Shown one piece after another: positions 1 to 8,367 of a stretch of 64,000 nt of DNA. The notes below the pieces were generated by a model, which did no database searches, was not told the origin of the DNA, and worked only from the letters and a program-made list of their open reading frames with translations. The translations under genes and the position numbers were made by a program. The stretch is from JAWKOK01 sp963765875 (GTDB lineage: Bacteria; Chloroflexota; Anaerolineae; Caldilineales; Caldilineaceae): the NCBI GenBank assembly GCA_963765875.1, contig CAVXYK010000010.1, forward strand, positions 1 to 64,000, written 5' to 3'. The first letter of the stretch is position 1. Every line of letters begins with the position of its first letter.

Positions 1-670
1 CCAGTTCGATGTCGGTGGGCGAGCGACCCAGGTCGACATAAAATTTCTGAATCGTCTCGCATCTCGTCCAGATCGAGTGAGAGCAGGCGCTCGCGGCTCA
101 GCGTCAGCAGCGCGTCGGCGTCTAGTCCGTCGATATTGAAACGTTCTCCACGGTGTCACTGGCGGTGGTCTCGGCGTCGAAATGGGGCGTCATGGGACCG
201 AGGCTGAAGTGTTGGATAGTCTCGTTGCAGAGCAACTGGCTGGCCAGCAGTACGCACTTGCGCTTCGGTCAGCCTCGCCTTCAAGCTCGTAGCGCACGGC
301 GGTCGTGAACTGCGCAGGAAGGCAGACCGATCTCCTCCATGCCCTGTAGTAGCTCGCGGGCGGTGATGTCGGTCACGCCGGGGCGCGGGGCCACCTCGAC
401 CACGCGGGTCTTTTCCGGCGGCGTGGGGCGGTTCATCGACGGACAGATCGGTCCAGGTCGCAGGATTCGGTGACCGGATCCACCAATAGAAAGGTGCAGA
501 GTCGATTGATAGACTCTGCACCGGGATCTTGCGCCAGAAAATAGACGGATCTCATGCGGCAGTCCGTCACGCCTTGAACACCTCTCTGGATAACCGAGGG
601 CTGCGGCGTTGCGAAGAATGCCCTGGGCTGCGGCCAGGTGTTGGCCTCGTACCTCAATGCGGATAGTCAT
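1..670 (-). pseudogene. purL: Phosphoribosylformylglycinamidine synthase (PurL), N-terminal part, multiply frameshifted and cut by window start
   Basis: FGAM synthase converts FGAR to FGAM in purine synthesis. Reading leftward from ATG at 670, recognisable PurS/PurL N-terminal sequence is scattered over all three frames. It begins MTIRIEVRG and continues with FLAQDPGAESINRLCTFLL (about 530-480), VVEVAPRPGVTD (about 395-360), LLASQLLCNETIQHFSLGP (about 250-195) and NIDGLDADALLTLSRERL (about 145-95). At least four frame changes in 670 bases are needed to join these blocks. The order is exactly that of a long PurL whose N-terminus carries a PurS-like region. Either this is a decayed gene or the left edge of the assembly has poor base calls; I favour the latter because the amino acid blocks are well conserved. 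Confidence 0.72.
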
Positions 671-955
671 GGCGCTCCTACAGATTCTGACGAACGGTTA
701 GCAGCTCAGACAAATTCGCGCGGTTAGTGTAACATGAAGTAGGGGACAATGGATCAAAAACGGTGTGGGGGTTTGATTCGTCGGAAAAAAATGCTGACAA
801 TGGTGGCGTTGGATAGACTTGTCGGATAACCATAATCTAACACTTCTTTCGATGGCACGAGGTACTTCGGCGAGATCTCGGGTCCGTATGCAGACAACGG
901 TGCCATATGGAAGAGAACTCTCTGGCGCACGCTACCGCTTGAACGCATAATCGCT

Positions 956-2893
956 TTGGCGAGCGACGCCATTATCACAGTCGATGTAACGCAGCGGATC
1001 GTACTGTTTAACCAGGGCGCTGCTCAGATTTTTGGCTACCCTGTACATGAGGCGATTGGTCAGCCGCTCGATATCCTCATTCCGCATAGCGTTGTCGAGA
1101 TGCATCGGCGTCATATGCGTGACTTTTGCGCCACGGCAGAAGAGGCACGGCCGCGTGCGATGGGCCAGCACTGCGAGGTCTTTGGTCGCCGAAAGGATGG
1201 CAGCGAGTTTCCCGCAGAAGCAACGATCATCAAGCTGGTTGACCGCAGGCAAACGACGTATACGATCATGTTGCGCGATGTCAGCGACCGGAAAGGCATC
1301 GAAGATGAGCTTCGTCAGGCCGAGAAGCGTAATCGTCTCCTGATCGATAGTGTCCAAGACTACGCAATCTATATGCTTGATCTCACCGGACATGTCATGA
1401 GCTGGAACACCGGCGCGGAACGTATCATGGGCTACAAGGCTACTGAGATCATTGGGCGTCATTTTTCATGTTTATTTGCGCCGGCGGACATTGCACGCGG
1501 CAAGCCGGAGACCGAACTGTGCACCGCGGCAGCCGTCGGGCGTTGCGTCGAAGATGGATGGCAGTTGCGCAAGGATGCAACGCCCTTCTGGGCGAGTGTA
1601 GTGGTCACTGCCGTGCGCGATGACGAGGGTCTGCTGTGTGGCTTTGTCAAAGTAACCCGTGATAGCACCGAGCAGCACCAGGCCGATGAGACGCTCCGGT
1701 GGTATGCCGATCAATTGCACATACTATATGAGATTAGCCGAGCGATTCTTGTGGCCCAATCACCCCCGGAGATTGCCGAGGCAACCCTGTATCGACTCCG
1801 ACGCTTGGTGCCGTGTCAATATACCCATGTTGCTAGTGTCGCGAGTCTTGATACATCTGCCGCCGTGTTGATCAGCGATTCAGATGAAACATTCAAGATA
1901 CCTCCGACCAACTGGACCGTTGCGGCGTCACTGACAGCGTCGGCAGTGCTGCCTCAGGAGCAAGCGGCAACTGTTATCGATCTGGAAACCGCGGATTTGT
2001 CTGCGCCGGCATTCGAACCATTTCGTAAGGTTGGTCTCCGGGTGCTTGTCGTCGCGCCACTTGTGGCGCATGATGCGCTGATCGGTGAACTGGTATTGGC
2101 CAGCACTGATCCAGAGGTTTTTTCTGCCAGCCAGCTTGATATCATACGGCAGGTCGCGGATCAGCTGGCGATTGCTCTGCAGCATGCCAGACTCTTTGAA
2201 GAAGTCCAGCAGAGTCGTGAGCGATTGCAGGGCCTCTCGCATCGGCTGATTGAGGTGCAAGAAGCTGAACGCCGCACAATTGCCGGCGAACTGCATGATG
2301 AAATTGGCCAGGCGCTCACGATTGTCAAGATGAACTTGCAGGCGGTTCAACGCCTTTCTGAAAACATCGAGACCGATGTCCATCTCAGCGAGAGTGTTAC
2401 AATTGTCGAACGCGCGCTGGAGCAAGTGCGCAACCTTTCGCTCGATCTTCGCCCATCTTTGCTTGACGACCTTGGATTGGTCGCTGCACTGCGCTGGTAT
2501 GTTGCTCGTCAGGCACGCGTGGCCGGTTTTATGGTGCACTTCAAGGCTGAAGATCTAGGAAGGCGCCTGGTCCCGACGCTGGAGACGACATGCTTTCGTG
2601 TTGCCCAGGAGGCTCTCACCAATGTCGTTCGGCATGCACGGGCGCGTGAAGTCTGGGTCCAACTGACGTGCGAGAACGAACTATGCCTGACGATCCGTGA
2701 TGACGGTATCGGCTTCGACGTTGTTGCGGCCCAAGCGCGTGCGTCACGCGGCGAAAGCTTCGGACTTCTCGGTATGCGAGAGCGGGTGGGCATTGTCAAC
2801 GGCTGTATGACGATTTCGTCGTCACCCGGCCAGGGTACGTTCGTAAGTGCTTGCTTTCCGCAAGAGCTGCTTCCGACGGATGGTGACAATTAG
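956..2893 (+). CDS. PAS-PAS-GAF sensor histidine kinase, NarL/DesK type
   Basis: Cytoplasmic signal-transducing histidine kinase of about 645 residues. Two PAS domains (about 1-115 and 125-240) are followed by a GAF domain (about 255-410), a HisKA_3 dimerisation domain with the phospho-acceptor in AGELHDEIGQAL near residue 445, and a HATPase domain with a GLLGMRERV box near the C-terminus. No membrane segment is visible, so the signal is probably internal or bound through PAS/GAF. The start is uncertain. The frame is open back to 836 with no ATG; TTG at 956 is the only usual start codon near the PAS domain, and an upstream sequencing error could have removed the true one. The response regulator follows after 17 bases, so the two are almost certainly one operon and one two-component system. 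Confidence 0.88.
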   Translation: MASDAIITVDVTQRIVLFNQGAAQIFGYPVHEAIGQPLDILIPHSVVEMHRRHMRDFCATAEEARPRAMGQHCEVFGRRKDGSEFPAEATIIKLVDRRQTTYTIMLRDVSDRKGIEDELRQAEKRNRLLIDSVQDYAIYMLDLTGHVMSWNTGAERIMGYKATEIIGRHFSCLFAPADIARGKPETELCTAAAVGRCVEDGWQLRKDATPFWASVVVTAVRDDEGLLCGFVKVTRDSTEQHQADETLRWYADQLHILYEISRAILVAQSPPEIAEATLYRLRRLVPCQYTHVASVASLDTSAAVLISDSDETFKIPPTNWTVAASLTASAVLPQEQAATVIDLETADLSAPAFEPFRKVGLRVLVVAPLVAHDALIGELVLASTDPEVFSASQLDIIRQVADQLAIALQHARLFEEVQQSRERLQGLSHRLIEVQEAERRTIAGELHDEIGQALTIVKMNLQAVQRLSENIETDVHLSESVTIVERALEQVRNLSLDLRPSLLDDLGLVAALRWYVARQARVAGFMVHFKAEDLGRRLVPTLETTCFRVAQEALTNVVRHARAREVWVQLTCENELCLTIRDDGIGFDVVAAQARASRGESFGLLGMRERVGIVNGCMTISSSPGQGTFVSACFPQELLPTDGDN

Positions 2894-2910
2894 GAGCGAG
2901 GCGTGTCACA

Positions 2911-3561
2911 ATGAACCCGATTCGCATCTTGATCGCAGACGACCACACGCTGGTCCGCGCTGGCTTTCGCTCGCTCTTGGAGAAGCTTGACGATTGCGAG
3001 GTCGTGGCAGAAGCAGGTGATGGCCGTCAGGTACTGCGCCTGGTCGAACAGCTACGGCCTGATGTCGTGCTGATGGACGTGAAGATGCCCAGTCTAAACG
3101 GCCTGGAGGCGACGGCGCTTATTACCCGCGACTATCCCAGCGTTCGTGTGGTGATCCTCTCGATGTATACCACTGAGGAATATGTCATCCAGGCGCTGCG
3201 TGCCGGTGCTTCCGGTTACCTGTTGAAGGATGCAGCAACCACCGAACTGCAGTTGGCCGTACAGGCTGCTGTGCAGGACGAGATGTATCTCAGCCCATCG
3301 ATCTCGAAGCGTGTGTTGCAAGACTATATCCAACTCGTTGGGAGCGGAGGCGGCATGCTCGATGCACTCACTGCACGCCAGCGGGAAGTGCTTCAGTTGA
3401 TCGCTGAAGGTCGCACGACAAAAGAGATTGCACAGATTCTGCATATCAGCGTCAAGACCGCGGAAAGTCACCGTGCTCAACTGATGGAGCGCCTCGATAT
3501 TCACGATGTCACCGGCTTGGTGCGCTTTGCTATCCGGATCGGACTGGTGACACTGGAGTAG
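2911..3561 (+). CDS. NarL/FixJ-family response regulator
   Basis: Transcription factor of 216 residues with an N-terminal receiver domain and a C-terminal LuxR-type helix-turn-helix. The receiver shows the acidic pair in LIADDH, the phospho-acceptor Asp in VVLMDVKMPS and the conserved Lys in YLLKDA. The HTH starts near residue 150 with LTARQREVLQLIAEG and contains KTAESHRAQLMERL. An AGGAG-like site lies about 15 bases before the ATG. It is the cognate regulator of the PAS-GAF kinase just upstream; its targets cannot be told from the sequence. Confidence 0.93.
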   Translation: MNPIRILIADDHTLVRAGFRSLLEKLDDCEVVAEAGDGRQVLRLVEQLRPDVVLMDVKMPSLNGLEATALITRDYPSVRVVILSMYTTEEYVIQALRAGASGYLLKDAATTELQLAVQAAVQDEMYLSPSISKRVLQDYIQLVGSGGGMLDALTARQREVLQLIAEGRTTKEIAQILHISVKTAESHRAQLMERLDIHDVTGLVRFAIRIGLVTLE

Positions 3562-3672
3562 GGCCGCTGCAAGACATTGATTCCCTTGGTCGATGACGCT
3601 TTCACAGCGGCTTCTAGGCCGTCAATGAGGGATCATTTTCTTGGATCGGCCTAGGCTGAGTCTGCTGTCGAG

Positions 3673-3706
3673 CAACCATGCGGGAGGCCCCGCGTGGTTG
3701 TTTTTT
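3673..3706 (+). terminator. Rho-independent terminator after the NarL-type two-component operon
   Basis: The stem CAACCATGCGGG pairs with CCCGCGTGGTTG (one G-U pair) around a short AGGC-type loop and is followed at once by a run of six T. It lies 110 bases after the regulator stop codon. Confidence 0.85.
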
Positions 3707-3983
3707 ACCGCAATCACTGCTCTTCGCCTACCAGGTCTTTCCCCGGTCAATTTCAGGTTTCTCCCGAACCAATTTCAGATTTTTCCTCATAGACGGCCCA
3801 TTTCGAATCATATATGTTGATAGGGGAACGAGATTACCAGTAGCTCCGTGCTGCTGCGATTCTTCATGAGAAATTGCCAATGACATGAGAGCCAAAATCT
3901 GTTCGTGTAGGCCCCATTGGTCTGGATGCATGGGACCGGCCGCTCTATCTTGCCGTGATCGGCTACGGGCTGATTGAGAAGGA

Positions 3984-4469
3984 ATGAACCAAACCATCAT
4001 GGAAACGGACAAGCCTTCGACGCATGAACACGAACCGGGACACGATCTGTTTGTGGAGCATGAAGATGTAACGATTCGTGTATTACATTGGATCATAAGG
4101 GTCGCGATAAAAGTCCTCTCGGTGCTCATGGTTCTCGTTATTGTCTGGGGCATCGGTGATGTCATTTATGTCTTGTACCAGCGTCTCACCCAACCGCCAT
4201 ACTTTCTGCTGCAAATCAACGACATCCTGGCAACATTTGGCGCTTTCCTTGCGGTGCTTATAGCCATAGAAATATTCATTAACATAACCATGTATATTCG
4301 CACCAATGTAATACCGGTGCGTTTGGTTATTGCCACTGCGCTTATGGCTATTGCTCGAAAAGTTATTATTTTTGATTTCGATGAAGTGACGCCGCCATAT
4401 ATTTTTGGTACCGCTGCAGTTGTTTTTGCATTGGGAATTACATACTGGTTAATCACAAAGCGAACGTAA
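3984..4469 (+). CDS. PsiE-like (phosphate-starvation-inducible E family) membrane protein
   Basis: Small integral membrane protein of 161 residues with four predicted membrane helices: about residues 35-60, 72-98, 103-125 and 140-158. The block from LQINDILATFGAFLAVLIA through the INITMYIR and IPVRLVIATALMAIARKVI segments matches the PsiE family. Family members are small inner-membrane proteins of unknown biochemical role, some induced by phosphate limitation. GAGAAGGA sits just before the ATG at 3984; a second in-frame ATG is at 3999. The gene stands alone between a terminator and a repeat-bearing intergenic region. Confidence 0.8.
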   Translation: MNQTIMETDKPSTHEHEPGHDLFVEHEDVTIRVLHWIIRVAIKVLSVLMVLVIVWGIGDVIYVLYQRLTQPPYFLLQINDILATFGAFLAVLIAIEIFINITMYIRTNVIPVRLVIATALMAIARKVIIFDFDEVTPPYIFGTAAVVFALGITYWLITKRT

Positions 4470-4660
4470 CAAGTCATGTAACCGAACGCGGCAGAACGTC
4501 CGGTTCTTGATTGTCGGAGAGAGATCGTTCTTTCGTCACTTCGCCCCGTCGTTTTTGAGGCGAATCTTCGCTAGTTCAGGTTGGTGCTACTATCCATACA
4601 GTTCTTGCCAGAGATGAAGGCGGCTTGCAACTGTATATTTGTGGTTCAACAGGATCTCGG

Positions 4661-4730
4661 TAGTTAGGGCAGGTTTCCGTACTGCCTGGCTTCGGCGGGT
4701 AGGGACACCCGACCTACGATTTCGTGTCAA
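4661..4730. repeat. Dispersed intergenic palindromic repeat (GTAGGNCAGGTTT family)
   Basis: The segment has the blocks TAGGGCAGGTTTCCG and ACCCGACCTACGA in inverted arrangement. A related copy lies at 37475-37545. It falls inside an in-frame 5' extension of the universal stress gene, which is one reason to reject that extension as coding. The rest of 4470-4660 holds nothing I can name. Confidence 0.55.
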
Positions 4731-4800
4731 CCCCCTGAGAGCCCAAAGATCCAGATTTGTCTACGCCGTCGTGTGCGAAGCTATTACAGGAGGAGCGGAT

Positions 4801-5751
4801 ATGCGTAGATTTCGAAATATCCTTGTCATCGTCGACGGCCTCAACGACAATTGCGTCGTTCTCGAGCAAGCCAGCATGTTGAGTCTGCAGAATGAGGCTC
4901 AACTAACAGTGGCCACTGCGGTCAAAGAGATACCTCACTCCGTGCGTCTACTTGCGGCCTCAAAGCTATCTGCCCAGTTTCAGGAACAAATCGTTGAGAA
5001 ACATCGGCGTCAGTTGGTCGACATGGCTGCGTCGTTGCGCGACAGCGGCGTTCAGGTCGAGGCGCAGGTGTTGTATGGCACACCTTTCCTGGAAATCATT
5101 CGCCAAGTCTTATCTGCTCGACACGATCTGGTGATCATCGGTGCAGAAGGCGACGACGGACTACGCCAGGCGCTATTTGGCAGCACCACGATGCATCTGA
5201 TGCGCAAATGCCCATGCCCGGTTTGGGTACTCAAGCCGACGCAGACCGGACAGCTTGGGCGCATTCTAGCTGCCGTGGATCCCAACCCAGCGCACCCGGA
5301 TCACTGCGCGCTCAACACCATAATCATGCAGCTGTCCACGTCGTTGGCGCAACAATATTCAGCGGAGCTCCACATTGTTCATGTCTGGAACTATGAATAT
5401 GAGTCGATTCTACGTTGGCAAGACATCAATATGTCTCAGACCGAGGTGAATCGGTTCCTGCACGAAGTCCGTGAAGAACATGGATGCCAACTCGAAGCGC
5501 TTCTTCAGCAGTATGATCTGAGCGATCTGGCTCACAAGGTGCATCTGATGAAGGGTGAGGCCGGCAAGCTAATCCCTAAGCTGGCACGCAGCCAGAAAAT
5601 CGACCTGCTGGTCATGGGGACGGTCTGTCGAACGGGTGTCGCGGGATTGATCATGGGCAATACCGCCGAGGATGTTTTGCGCCACGTCGATTGTTCGGTG
5701 CTGACGGTAAAACCCGACGGATTTAAGACATCTGTGACGCTTACTCCTTGA
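4801..5751 (+). CDS. Tandem universal stress protein (two UspA domains)
   Basis: Cytoplasmic stress-associated nucleotide-binding protein of 316 residues with two Usp domains, about 1-145 and 150-310. Each keeps the nucleotide-binding pattern G-2x-G-9x-G(S/N). The first has it around VIIGAEGDDGLRQALFGST and the second around LVMGTVCRTGVAGLIMGNT, so both halves probably bind ATP. The frame is open back to 4639, but ATG at 4801 has a strong AGGAGG site five to eight bases upstream and begins the canonical MRRFRNILVIVDG. The extension would also read through a dispersed repeat. Monocistronic, with a hairpin after the stop. Confidence 0.92.
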   Translation: MRRFRNILVIVDGLNDNCVVLEQASMLSLQNEAQLTVATAVKEIPHSVRLLAASKLSAQFQEQIVEKHRRQLVDMAASLRDSGVQVEAQVLYGTPFLEIIRQVLSARHDLVIIGAEGDDGLRQALFGSTTMHLMRKCPCPVWVLKPTQTGQLGRILAAVDPNPAHPDHCALNTIIMQLSTSLAQQYSAELHIVHVWNYEYESILRWQDINMSQTEVNRFLHEVREEHGCQLEALLQQYDLSDLAHKVHLMKGEAGKLIPKLARSQKIDLLVMGTVCRTGVAGLIMGNTAEDVLRHVDCSVLTVKPDGFKTSVTLTP

Positions 5752-5800
5752 TATTGGCAAGAACGTGGTAGCTTCTCAATTAAGCGGGGCTGGCGCCCCA

Positions 5801-5830
5801 AAGTCCGGCTTTTAACTAACAGCCGGACTT
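5801..5830. terminator. Bidirectional hairpin between convergent genes
   Basis: Perfect inverted repeat AAGTCCGGCT / AGCCGGACTT with a 10-base loop, between the usp stop and the stop of the opposing DUF4126 gene. Only short T runs follow, so it may act as a weak bidirectional terminator. Confidence 0.6.
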
Positions 5831-5856
5831 CTGTCCCCCGAAATACTGACTCGACT

Positions 5857-6486
5857 TCATTTCTCGTTGGGAATCGCTGATGAGCTATTCATTAGTCCAT
5901 CCAGGTCGCTCTGGCCGCGAGGCCGACGTAGCTTGCGACCGAGCCAGACGATTGCGATCAACACGGCCGTGGCCGCGACCAAGGGCAGAAGCAGCGTGAA
6001 GACCGAGAGTGAGAACGAGCCGGCGACCTCTGCCGTGGTGATCACCGGGTTGCCGATGCCGCCGGTAGTGACGCTGGACGTGCCGCGTAGGAGCGTCGTG
6101 CTGGTCTGCACGGCACCTGCTACGCCGCCGCCCGCAATCACGGCCAACGTCCAGCGCAGCAGTGGCGAAATATCGCCGACCACTGAGGCGGTGACGATGG
6201 CCCCGGCCACGATAGCAGCGGGTGTTGCCACTGTATCAAGCAGGTTGTCCAGCCAGGGCACGTAGTAGGCCACGATCTCCAGGATGGTGGCCGTGGCGAA
6301 GATGAGCAGCGCCGGGTAGGTGCCGATCCATTCGAAGCCGGATGTCAGATCCAGGTAGCCGGTCAGCGCGGCGATGCTCATCAGCGTGAAGGGGACGAAG
6401 AGTCGGAAACCGACGGCCGCGCTCAAGCCGATGCCCAGGGCAACGCCCATGATCGTTTCCAGTCCCATTGTCATGTTTAGGTCCAA
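5857..6486 (-). CDS. DUF4126 family integral membrane protein
   Basis: Hydrophobic protein of about 209 residues with five or six membrane segments. The pattern GIGLSAAVGFRLFVPFTLMS near the N-terminus, EIVAYYVPWLDNLLDTVATP in the middle and the Thr/Gly-rich loop before a final long helix fit the DUF4126 family. The function of the family is not known. A start a few codons in, at MTMGLETIMGV, is equally possible because neither has a clear ribosome site. The C-terminal tail is charged and probably cytoplasmic. Confidence 0.75.
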   Translation of the reverse strand: MDLNMTMGLETIMGVALGIGLSAAVGFRLFVPFTLMSIAALTGYLDLTSGFEWIGTYPALLIFATATILEIVAYYVPWLDNLLDTVATPAAIVAGAIVTASVVGDISPLLRWTLAVIAGGGVAGAVQTSTTLLRGTSSVTTGGIGNPVITTAEVAGSFSLSVFTLLLPLVAATAVLIAIVWLGRKLRRPRGQSDLDGLMNSSSAIPNEK

Positions 6487-6507
6487 TTTGTCCTCCGGGT
6501 AATGCTT

Positions 6508-6660
6508 AAGAGATCAGCCACAGATGAACACTGATGCTCGCGAATGGGGCACAGATGGTTCAGTGGTTTTGATGTTGTCATCTCAACAGAACACTAGCCC
6601 AAGAATATCTGTGACCCATCTGTGTCCATCCGTGTTCATCTGGGGCTAATCTCATCCTCG
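6508..6660. repeat. Dispersed palindromic repeat, CACAGATG family
   Basis: The left half carries CACAGATGAACACTGATG and the right half CATCCGTGTTCATCTG, so the element can fold on itself. Related copies lie near 9705-9955 and 25665-25780. It overlaps the 3' end of the alkyltransferase-like gene and supplies its stop codon and last residues. Confidence 0.7.
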
Positions 6661-7034
6661 GTCCACGAAGGCTCCGGGTCGAAGCCATTTTCCAGCAGCC
6701 AGCCCAGATCCGGGCCTTCCCAGCGTACGCGTTTGAAATCGACACGGCCGCTGGCATTGAAAGCGACGCCTTCGGACTCGAGCAGTTCGCGTTGCTGCAA
6801 CGTGCTCAGGTCATTGCCGCGTGGACTGATTTTGCCCTGCGAGTTGATGACTCGTTGCCAGGGCACATCGTCTTCCACCGACAATGATGACATGGCATAG
6901 CCGACCATGCGTGCGGTGCAATTGTCGACATAACCGGCGATCTGGCCATAGGTCGCCACTTTGCCGCGTGGAATCTGGCGCACGATCACGTAGACTCGTT
7001 CGTAGGTCGGCGTCCTGTCCTGGCTCTGGCTCAT
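6636..7034 (-). CDS. Alkyltransferase-like protein (ATL; MGMT homologue without active Cys)
   Basis: Protein of 132 residues related to the DNA-binding domain of O6-alkylguanine-DNA alkyltransferase. The helix-turn-helix core is present (PRGKVATYGQIA). The active-site motif PCHRV is replaced by PWQRVI at about residues 58-63, so the alkyl-accepting Cys is Trp. This is the signature of ATL proteins, which bind O6-alkylguanine and flag it for nucleotide excision repair rather than removing it. The last few codons and the stop lie inside a dispersed CACAGATG repeat, so the natural C-terminus may have been altered by the insertion. The DUF123 gene lies 27 bases upstream on the same strand. Confidence 0.88.
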   Translation of the reverse strand: MSQSQDRTPTYERVYVIVRQIPRGKVATYGQIAGYVDNCTARMVGYAMSSLSVEDDVPWQRVINSQGKISPRGNDLSTLQQRELLESEGVAFNASGRVDFKRVRWEGPDLGWLLENGFDPEPSWTEDEISPR

Positions 7035-7060
7035 ATCGCCTTCTCCTCTGGTTCACTCAC

Positions 7061-7717
7061 TCAACTATACGGGGCCTGCGTGCAAAAGTTGCAGCCTGCC
7101 CAGGTGTCGATCTGTTCAACCAATCTCTGCCACCAATCTTCGTCTGCATCAACGAGCAGCAGATGTGTGCTGCCGCGGTCATCGGACGCGCCAAGACCGG
7201 GCGCAACAACGGCGGTTGCCGGGTCAGACAGCAAGCGACAGGCCAATGTCGACTCGATGCGATCTTGGCAACAAATGATGGCAATCTGGGTCAGTTCGGC
7301 TTCAGGGCGTTCCAGCAGATAGTCGACATGCCAGCGCAAGGTTTTGCTACGGGTGGTGCTAGCAGGGGGAGAGGGCCAGCCGATGTCAGAAACGAAGGCT
7401 TGCAGATCTGTGTAGATCGGTTGTGGCTGATTCGAGCCGGTTCGCCTGGCATGGCGCAGCAGACGATTGGAGAGTGTCGACGAGCCCCGTTTCCCCATGG
7501 CTGAGCCGACGTAGACATAGTCGCCGGCAGGGAGGCTGACCGGTAAGCCCTGGTTGAAGCGCCCAAACGAAACATCGCAGGCATCATGCAGCCGAATGCG
7601 CAGAATGTAGGCGCCCGACGGCTGTATGTCGCCTGCGATGGTAATGGGATGATGGGTACTAGGGATCGGCGATTGGGGATCGGGAGATCGGTTGTGCATA
7701 ACAGTTCGATTTCCCAA
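7061..7717 (-). CDS. DUF123 (GIY-YIG-like) protein
   Basis: Protein of about 218 residues whose central part matches DUF123, a GIY-YIG-fold family sometimes fused to endonuclease III. Visible core features are GDYVYVGSAMG, LSNRLLRHARR and WHVDYLLE. The final Cys-containing segment (GCNFCTQAPYS) is also typical. The role is presumed to be DNA processing or repair, but no reaction has been proved for standalone members. The first 30 or so residues are encoded within a GATTGGGGATCGGG-type repeat; no ATG occurs between the repeat and the conserved core, so either the repeat supplies the start or a non-standard start is used. It probably shares a transcript with the ATL gene. Confidence 0.72.
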   Translation of the reverse strand: MGNRTVMHNRSPDPQSPIPSTHHPITIAGDIQPSGAYILRIRLHDACDVSFGRFNQGLPVSLPAGDYVYVGSAMGKRGSSTLSNRLLRHARRTGSNQPQPIYTDLQAFVSDIGWPSPPASTTRSKTLRWHVDYLLERPEAELTQIAIICCQDRIESTLACRLLSDPATAVVAPGLGASDDRGSTHLLLVDADEDWWQRLVEQIDTWAGCNFCTQAPYS

Positions 7718-7745
7718 TCCCTGATCACCAATCCCTAGTACCCAG
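7655..7745. repeat. Palindromic repeat (GATTGGGGATCGGG type) at gene boundary
   Basis: ACTAGGGATCGGCGATTGGG on the left is mirrored by CCCAATCCCTGATCACCAA and CCCTAGTACC on the right, making a long imperfect hairpin. It spans the start of the DUF123 gene and abuts the stop of the cyclophilin gene. Confidence 0.6.
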
Positions 7746-7748
7746 TCT

Positions 7749-8240
7749 CTATTCTACCTTCTCTTCCACGACAACCTTCATCATCTTGTCGCCCTGCCGG
7801 ACCTTGTCGACCACGTCCTCGCCCGAGGTGACTTCGCCGAAGACGGTGTGCTTGCCGTCCAGATGGGGCTGGGGCGCGTGGGTGATGAAGAACTGGCTGC
7901 CATTGGTGTTCGGACCGGCATTGGCCATGGAAATCCACTTGCTGCCATGTTTCAGCGGGTTGCCAATCAGTTCGTCCTCAAAGCGGTAGCCGGGGCCGCC
8001 GCTGCCGCTGCCGGTCGGATCGCCGCCCTGGATCATGAAATTGGGAATCACGCGATGGAAGGTCACGCCGTCGTAGAAGCCCTGGTTGGCCAGAAAGACG
8101 AAGTTGTTGACCGTCTTGGGGGCGTGCTCCGGATAGAGTTCCAGGACAATGGTGCCGCGGACGGTTTCAATCTTGGCAATGTAGGTCTTGTCGGTGTCAA
8201 TCGCCATGGCCGGCGGCTGGTTCCACTGCTGTGTGCTCAT
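7749..8240 (-). CDS. Cyclophilin-type peptidyl-prolyl cis-trans isomerase
   Basis: Cytoplasmic cyclophilin of 163 residues, with no signal peptide. It catalyses cis-trans isomerisation of prolyl bonds. The family motifs are all present: FHRVIPNFMIQGGDPTG, carrying the catalytic Arg, then the SMANAGPNTNGSQFFIT stretch and HLDGKHTVFGEV. A purine-rich site (AAGGAGATTAC) lies just before the ATG. The C-terminus ends in an acidic-basic tail next to a dispersed repeat. Confidence 0.95.
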   Translation of the reverse strand: MSTQQWNQPPAMAIDTDKTYIAKIETVRGTIVLELYPEHAPKTVNNFVFLANQGFYDGVTFHRVIPNFMIQGGDPTGSGSGGPGYRFEDELIGNPLKHGSKWISMANAGPNTNGSQFFITHAPQPHLDGKHTVFGEVTSGEDVVDKVRQGDKMMKVVVEEKVE

Positions 8241-8367
8241 GTAATCTCCTTGATGCTTTTTGGTTGCCGCAATGGCGGCAATTTTTCTCAGATCTGTAGC
8301 GGACCATCGTTCATTTGACGACCATCCTGGGCCATTCTACCGTAGATCCGAAGACGAACCAAGGATT

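Noticed and set aside
4639..4800. N-terminal extension of the universal stress protein
   Set aside because: It crosses a dispersed repeat, and a strong ribosome site plus canonical start occur at 4801.
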